From positions 1 through 62,824 of the forward strand of contig CAJUTJ010000049.1 of the NCBI GenBank assembly GCA_910589655.1: a stretch of 62,824 bases of DNA, given 5' to 3'. A program made the position numbers and the translations under genes. The notes under the pieces are model-generated. The model was given only the letters and a program-made list of their open reading frames with translations. It did not search any database and was not told the DNA's origin. Below are positions 59,344-62,824 of the stretch, piece by piece (positions within the stretch are counted from its first letter, which is position 1; each line of letters opens with the position of its first letter). The stretch is from an uncultured Acetatifactor sp. Its GTDB lineage: Bacteria > Bacillota > Clostridia > Lachnospirales > Lachnospiraceae.

Positions 59344-59500
59344 TAATCATGGTATAATGATTCCATATTCAAGACAGGAAGGGGCCGTATGGCCATCCAT
59401 GCCATGATTGACCTGTAATCATGGTTTAATGATTCCATATTCAAGACAGGAAGGGGCCAAATGGCCATCCATGCCATGATTGACCTGTAATCATGGGTTA
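59344..59500 (+). repeat. 72-bp tandem repeat with promoter-like box
   Basis: Two full units (59344-59415, 59416-59487) and the start of a third. Each begins TAATCATGG, contains TGGTATAATG or TGGTTTAATG, then TCAAGACAGGAAGGGGCC, a GGCC...GGCC hairpin and CCATGATTGACCTG. The first unit keeps a perfect extended -10 box. The start of the unit is related to the pflA promoter region at 49799-49835. Not CRISPR: there are no variable spacers. Confidence 0.8.
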
Positions 59501-59564
59501 ATACACTCAAGAATCCAGCCGCCGCGCGTCTGCCGCGCCTCGCGCTGAAAGTTTCTTTCGTTAC

Positions 59565-59701
59565 CATATCGGGTGAAATCAAATGCTCACTGCGTTCGCG
59601 CTTGATTTCCTGCCGATATGGTATAATATCCGCAAGGAGCAGAGTTAATGGACACATAAGCATCTGCCGAGCCTGCTTGAACAGATTCTCATGCGTCCAT
59701 T
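59565..59701 (+). promoter_or_regulatory. Hairpin-rich leader of the sirtuin gene
   Basis: An inverted repeat TACCATATCGG...GAAATCAA (from 59565) pairs with TTGATTTC...CCGATATGGTA (to 59623). Its right arm runs into TATGGTATAAT, an extended -10 box. A second inverted repeat, ATGGACACATAAG (59649) with CTCATGCGTCCAT (59689-59701), lies in the leader before the start codon. Confidence 0.5.
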
Positions 59702-59731
59702 TGACGAGCAAAGCGATCCCGGAGAGGAGTT

Positions 59732-60463
59732 ATGATGGAAAATTTGCAAAACACTATCAATGAACTAAAGAAAATTGTTGAGAACTACGATAATATCGTT
59801 TTCTTTGGCGGTGCCGGAGTCTCCACGGAAAGCGGCATTCCGGATTTCAGAAGCGTTGACGGTCTATACCACCAACAGTATGATTATCCGCCGGAGACCA
59901 TCTTAAGCCATACCTTCTACCGGCATTACGGAGAAGAATTCTACCGTTTCTACCGGAATAAAATGCTGTTTCCGGATGCCAAACCCAACACTGCCCACCT
60001 GAAACTGGCCGAGCTGGAACAAACAGGAAAAGTCCGAGCCGTTATTACCCAAAATATTGACGGACTGCATCAGGCGGCAGGAAGTAAAAATGTTTTGGAA
60101 CTGCACGGTTCCGTACTGCGCAATTACTGTGAAAGCTGTGGTGAATTTCATGATGTGAAATACATACAAGAAACCTCCGGCATCCCTAAATGCAGAAAAT
60201 GCGGCGGTTCCGTAAAACCCGATGTGGTCTTGTATGAGGAAGGACTTAACCAAAAAACAATAAATTCTGCCTTGCGTTTTATCCAAAAAGCTCAAGTGCT
60301 CATTATCGGCGGAACTTCCTTAGCCGTTTATCCCGCCGCCGGGCTAATCGACTATTTTCAAGGCGACAAATTGGTGGTGATCAATAAATCCGCTACCCCG
60401 AGGGACAATCATGCGGATCTGCTGATTCAGGCACCAATCGGTGAAGTCTTCTCACAAATTTAA
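59732..60463 (+). CDS. NAD-dependent protein deacylase (sirtuin)
   Basis: Sir2/CobB-type deacylase that removes acetyl or other acyl groups from lysines using NAD. The NAD site is FFGGAGVSTESGIPDFRS, the catalytic His region is AVITQNIDGLHQAAGSKNVLELHGS, and the zinc site is CESCGEFHDVKYI... CRKCGG. GGTSLAVYPAAGLI closes the NAD pocket. Length 243. GGAGAGGAG precedes the ATG. It is monocistronic, preceded by tandem repeats and hairpins and convergent with the phosphoesterase. Confidence 0.95.
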   Translation: MMENLQNTINELKKIVENYDNIVFFGGAGVSTESGIPDFRSVDGLYHQQYDYPPETILSHTFYRHYGEEFYRFYRNKMLFPDAKPNTAHLKLAELEQTGKVRAVITQNIDGLHQAAGSKNVLELHGSVLRNYCESCGEFHDVKYIQETSGIPKCRKCGGSVKPDVVLYEEGLNQKTINSALRFIQKAQVLIIGGTSLAVYPAAGLIDYFQGDKLVVINKSATPRDNHADLLIQAPIGEVFSQI

Positions 60464-60468
60464 AGACT

Positions 60469-61080
60469 TCACCCCCTCCTTTTCTTATCGGCTTCTATCC
60501 ACTCGTCTAAAGTCAATGGCACATAATCGGAATACATGCAAAAGCAGTTAATCATATTACAAGGAATCTGCTGCATTTCCCCTTGCATGTTTCTGGTTAT
60601 GGTGCCACGCACTATCTCTTGATATCGGTCTATTAGTCTTTGGTCTATGGTGTCATGAACATGCCCGTAAAGCATATAAGTCTTAGGATTTCCGTTCTTA
60701 TCCAAACGGTATTGTCCGTTATAGCACATAATGGGATAGTGGCATAATACCACCTTGCGCTTATTATCGGACAATTCTACATATGGCTTAATCCATTGAA
60801 AACGTCGGATATCCGTCTTTTTATTCGTAATGAAGTAATCATGATTCCCCGAAATAAGGTATAACCGGCCGTTCAATCGTTTCAAAAGTGCATTCGTTTC
60901 CTCCGCTTTTCCCCATGACAAATCCCCGATAATAATTACGTCATCATTGTGACGAACTTTACCGTTCCACTTTTCAATCATATATTCATGCATTTCCTCC
61001 ACACTGCCAAATCCACGGCAATCCATGTTGACATTCATAGCAGCGTGAAAAAAATGCAGATCCGCAATATAGTACCTCAA
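60469..61080 (-). CDS. Calcineurin-like metallophosphoesterase
   Basis: A 203-residue phosphoesterase of the MPP superfamily. Metal-binding motifs are YYIADLHFFH, VIIIGDLSWG, YLISGNHDYF, VVLCHYPIM and YMLYGHVHDT. The start appears to be the TTG at 61080 (LRYYIADLH), with AGAGGTGA upstream; longer readings run back into the tRNA-Cys gene. The short length and motif spacing match small phage- and host-encoded phosphoesterases of unknown substrate. Confidence 0.88.
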   Translation of the reverse strand: MRYYIADLHFFHAAMNVNMDCRGFGSVEEMHEYMIEKWNGKVRHNDDVIIIGDLSWGKAEETNALLKRLNGRLYLISGNHDYFITNKKTDIRRFQWIKPYVELSDNKRKVVLCHYPIMCYNGQYRLDKNGNPKTYMLYGHVHDTIDQRLIDRYQEIVRGTITRNMQGEMQQIPCNMINCFCMYSDYVPLTLDEWIEADKKRRG

Positions 61081-61258
61081 ACTATCACCTCTATAATAAT
61101 AATGAATCAAGGACTTAACCTTTTTCTCTATTCTTCCACCGGACACATTCCCGCATAAAGTATAACATTCATTTTCCCGCCCTTTATATGAATACTTACA
61201 TCGCTGCCTGCATTGTCTAAGTCTAAATGAGAGACTAGAAAAAAGGAAATAACAAAAA

Positions 61259-61277
61259 ACCCCGGAAAATCGGGGTT
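61259..61277 (-). terminator. Terminator of the tRNA transcript
   Basis: AACCCCG (61259-61265) and CGGGGTT (61271-61277); read leftward the stem is followed by TTTTTTG. Confidence 0.8.
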
Positions 61278-61283
61278 TCTGAG

Positions 61284-61355
61284 AGGCGCAGACCGGATTT
61301 GAACCGGTGCGTACTGGTGTTGCAGACCATTGCCTTACCGCTTGGCTACTGCGCC
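61284..61355 (-). tRNA. tRNA-Cys (GCA)
   Basis: 72-nt cloverleaf. Acceptor GGCGCAG/CTGCGCC with discriminator U, D-loop AGCGGTAAGGC-like, anticodon loop CTGCAAC giving GCA, and T arm GGTTCAAATCC. CCA is not encoded. Confidence 0.95.
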
Positions 61356-61442
61356 AAATATATACAAAATAATTCAAAAAGCATTCAAGAACCTTACCCA
61401 TCACAATGCTATACTTAATTATATGCACAAATAATTAAAAAA

Positions 61443-61514
61443 TGACTCCAACGGGAATCGAACCCGTGTTACCGCCGTGAAAGGGCGATGTCTTAACCGC
61501 TTGACCATGGAGCC
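61443..61514 (-). tRNA. tRNA-Glu (TTC)
   Basis: 72-nt cloverleaf. Acceptor GGCTCCA/TGGAGTC with discriminator A, anticodon loop CTTTCAC giving TTC, T arm GGGTTCGATTCCC. It is about 90 nt upstream of tRNA-Cys, probably cotranscribed. Confidence 0.95.
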
Positions 61515-61624
61515 TTGTCTTCTCTGCTTCCCCTGTGCCGTCCCTCCGGAAGCACATAGGGCTGCCGCTGCGGATAACTCCATCCTGCGCTCCCCGGCTC
61601 CTTCCTGCACTTCCACGTCCTATG

Positions 61625-61696
61625 CTCCCCGAGCAAGGCTCGAACCTACAACAACACAGTTAACAGCCGAGTACTCTACCATTGTATGATATGCAA
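61625..61696 (-). pseudogene. Decayed tRNA-Asn (GTT)
   Basis: The stretch keeps a tRNA-Asn-like D loop (AATGGTAGAG), anticodon loop CTGTTAA and T arm GTAGGTTCGAGCCTTGC. The acceptor arms TTGCATA and TCGGGGA pair at only four of seven positions, with one of these a G-T pair, and the D and anticodon stems each have a mismatch. It sits just upstream of tRNA-Glu, so it was probably once part of the same tRNA cluster. Confidence 0.6.
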
Positions 61697-61862
61697 CCAA
61701 AAATGTTAAAGCAGAAGTTGTCAGGCATTCCTTACTCTCAGGATAATATTTCTCTTACTGTACCGCTTTTCACTTAGCGGCTTCAATGAAATTGATTATA
61801 ACACAGCAAAAATCTCTTTGCAATAAAAATTTTAATTTTTTATTGATTTTATAGCGAAAAAG

Positions 61863-61995
61863 GTTACTGTTCACTCCGTTCACAGTAACCGATGCACAGA
61901 AATCGCAAAACAGCGATTTCGCGCATGTCAGTCTCGGGTTTATCACGCAGAAACAGCGTGAAAACACCTCGCGGCGACAGCGAGTGAACAGTAAC
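61863..61995 (+). repeat. MITE-like repeat, 133-bp form
   Basis: Left end GTTACTGTTCACTCCGTTCACAGTAAC, read in two parts, right end GAGTGAACAGTAAC. Flanks CGAAAAAG (61855-61862) and CGAAAAAG (61996-62003) are identical 8-mers. The remaining DNA between the tRNA remnant and 62159 shows no gene. Confidence 0.92.
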
Positions 61996-62159
61996 CGAAA
62001 AAGCTTCTTATAAGCTCCCGTAACTGTTTATAACATCTTGCAGGAATGGCTTAAAGTCAAGGTTTTCCGCTTATCCTTTTATATCATGCCATATCCCCGT
62101 ATAAGTTGATTTTGTAAGACCGGGCACCATTTTAGCACCACAAATTATAGGAGGACGAC

Positions 62160-62474
62160 ATGAAAAATGAACTTTTAGACAGGGGTATTATAACCCCGTC
62201 CGGCGAAATCAGCAAGGATAAGATAAACCTTGTAGCCGGGGCAGTCACGCAGCCATTTGCGGAAATGGTCTGGGTGACGACAGGCGGCGACATGGACACC
62301 ATAAACCACCTTACGGACATTCTTGTTACCATGAACACCCCCGCCGACCGGGGGAAGCTGTTTAAAATCATAAAAATGCTCTACGGGCTTATGGGCTTGC
62401 TTTTTTCAGTGGAAGCCGAGTCTCGGCAAAGCTGTCATAACTCCGCAGCGCCGTTTTTCTCATGCGCCGCATGA
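62160..62474 (+). CDS. Unknown protein, probably truncated
   Basis: A 104-residue reading frame with a good ribosome site (GGAGGACGAC). The first 82 residues look natural (LLDRGIITPSGEISKDKINL, FAEMVWVTTGGDMDTINHL, KLFKIIKMLYGLMGLLF). The last 22 overlap the response-regulator remnant on the other strand and have a different composition (SRQSCHNSAAPFFSCAA), suggesting the original 3' end was lost. Family not recognised. Confidence 0.5.
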   Translation: MKNELLDRGIITPSGEISKDKINLVAGAVTQPFAEMVWVTTGGDMDTINHLTDILVTMNTPADRGKLFKIIKMLYGLMGLLFSVEAESRQSCHNSAAPFFSCAA

Positions 62475-62665
62475 AACAGCTCCATTGCTGTGCCGTCCGG
62501 CAGGTCGAGATCACAGCAGATTACCAGAGGCATTTCCTCTTGGATGGCTGTCCGAGCTTCTTTCAGTGTGGAAGCCGTTTCTACCGGGTAGCCTCGCCGT
62601 TGTAAATATTTTTGCAGACGCCATATATAGGTGTCGCTGTCATCGATCAGCAGTATCTTTTTCAT
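62435..62665 (-). pseudogene. Truncated response-regulator receiver domain
   Basis: A 76-residue fragment, MKKILLIDDSDTYIWRLQKYLQRRGYPVETASTLKEARTAIQEEMPLVICCDLDLPDGTAMELFHAAHEK. The acidic pair (IDD) and the phosphorylated Asp (DLDLPDG) are present, but the conserved Thr/Ser and Lys and any output domain are missing; normal receivers have about 120 residues. The ATG at 62665 follows GGGGG. It breaks off where the convergent gene also ends. Confidence 0.7.
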
Positions 62666-62715
62666 GTGTCCGCACCCCCAATATTGATTTACTATAAGCA
62701 TAAACTACAAATGTT

Positions 62716-62786
62716 ACACAAATGTCCGAGGTGCCTTTGATTTCGACAGAAAAACAGGCTGAATTGTTACAAAGCTCGGACATTTC
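62716..62786. repeat. Inverted repeat at the window end
   Basis: AATGTCCGAG and CTCGGACATT are exact complements about 45-50 nt apart upstream of the response-regulator fragment. They could be an operator, a hairpin or the end of an element that continues beyond the window. Confidence 0.4.
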
Positions 62787-62824
62787 AAAATATTTTGTCA
62801 AGGGATAGCAAAAATCAGTGGAGC

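Noticed and set aside
59344..59500. Possible CRISPR-like array (regular 72-bp period)
   Set aside because: The whole 72-bp unit is repeated with no variable spacers, there are only 2.2 units and no cas genes are present.
61081..61428. Longer N-terminus for the metallophosphoesterase
   Set aside because: It would translate through the tRNA-Cys gene and its terminator; the domain begins at the TTG at 61080, which has a ribosome site.
61625..61696. Functional tRNA-Asn gene
   Set aside because: The acceptor stem pairs at only about four of seven positions, and the D and anticodon stems have mismatches; listed as a pseudogene.
250..61995. MITE copies as small protein genes
   Set aside because: Reading frames through the copies differ in frame and end, lack ribosome sites, and the changes between copies preserve hairpins rather than codons.

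Overview
The window reads as chromosomal DNA of an anaerobic, low-to-mid GC Clostridia species, most likely Lachnospiraceae. Supporting signs are a glycyl-radical pyruvate formate-lyase (PFL) with its activase and a 2[4Fe-4S] ferredoxin, an F-type ATP synthase whose c subunit carries the Na+ ligand set, ECF-type vitamin transporters (BioY, QueT), a class B sortase with its substrate, CwlD/SleB-type wall hydrolases, and the rpsF-ssb-rpsR and rplI-dnaB clusters. I cannot name the species. There is no CRISPR array, prophage or complete insertion sequence.

Layout. 1-5.9 kb: murC, a dense cluster of DnaA boxes, a DnaD-type primosome gene, a DnaC/DnaI-type helicase loader and a divergent prs, all rightward. 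6-19.6 kb: accessory genes (GH140-like hydrolase, bioY with two BirA-like operators, oleate hydratase with a TetR regulator, queT, a flavinylated lipoprotein, a chemoreceptor, a large membrane-anchored protein, a methyltransferase). 20-27.8 kb: the leftward operon atpZ-I-B-E-F-H-A-G-D-C, interrupted by two different non-coding elements. 27.9-37.7 kb: housekeeping and envelope genes (GNAT, DUF402, wall hydrolases, dCMP deaminase, rpiB, TsaC/Sua5, CwlD, sortase B with a VPKTG protein, GH18). 37.8-38.1 kb: a MATE transporter remnant, then mecA. 40-43.2 kb: a PFL operon in which the enzyme core and the glycyl-radical domain are separate genes with a small Cys-containing ORF between them. 43.2-49.3 kb: leftward EcsC-type and unknown genes, a BceAB-like transporter and a membrane-tethered XRE regulator. 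49.9-51 kb: pflA and a ferredoxin. 51-58 kb: a MerR/RacA-like protein, dnaB, rplI, gdpP, rpsR-ssb-rpsF. 58-62.8 kb: ydcF, a sirtuin, a phosphoesterase, tRNA-Cys and tRNA-Glu, a decayed tRNA-Asn and two truncated genes.

Two things stand out. First, the split PFL: the 679-residue core has the catalytic Cys-Cys pair but stops just before the glycyl-radical domain, which is supplied in trans by an 80-residue protein. Second, the intergenic DNA is full of short mobile-looking repeats. The best is a 133/154-bp hairpin-rich MITE-like family with terminal inverted repeats (GTTACT...AGTAAC). I could read exact 8-bp target-site duplications for five of its copies and near-exact ones for two more. Copies sit in the ATP synthase operon and upstream of murC, bioY, pflB and pflA. 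Other families include a GCCG/CGGC hairpin followed by a conserved tail, 172-bp tandem units with compensatory changes, and a promoter-bearing 72-bp tandem repeat related to the pflA promoter.

Coordinates of motifs were read by eye. Family assignments rest on recognised motifs and remembered family architecture; no database search was run.
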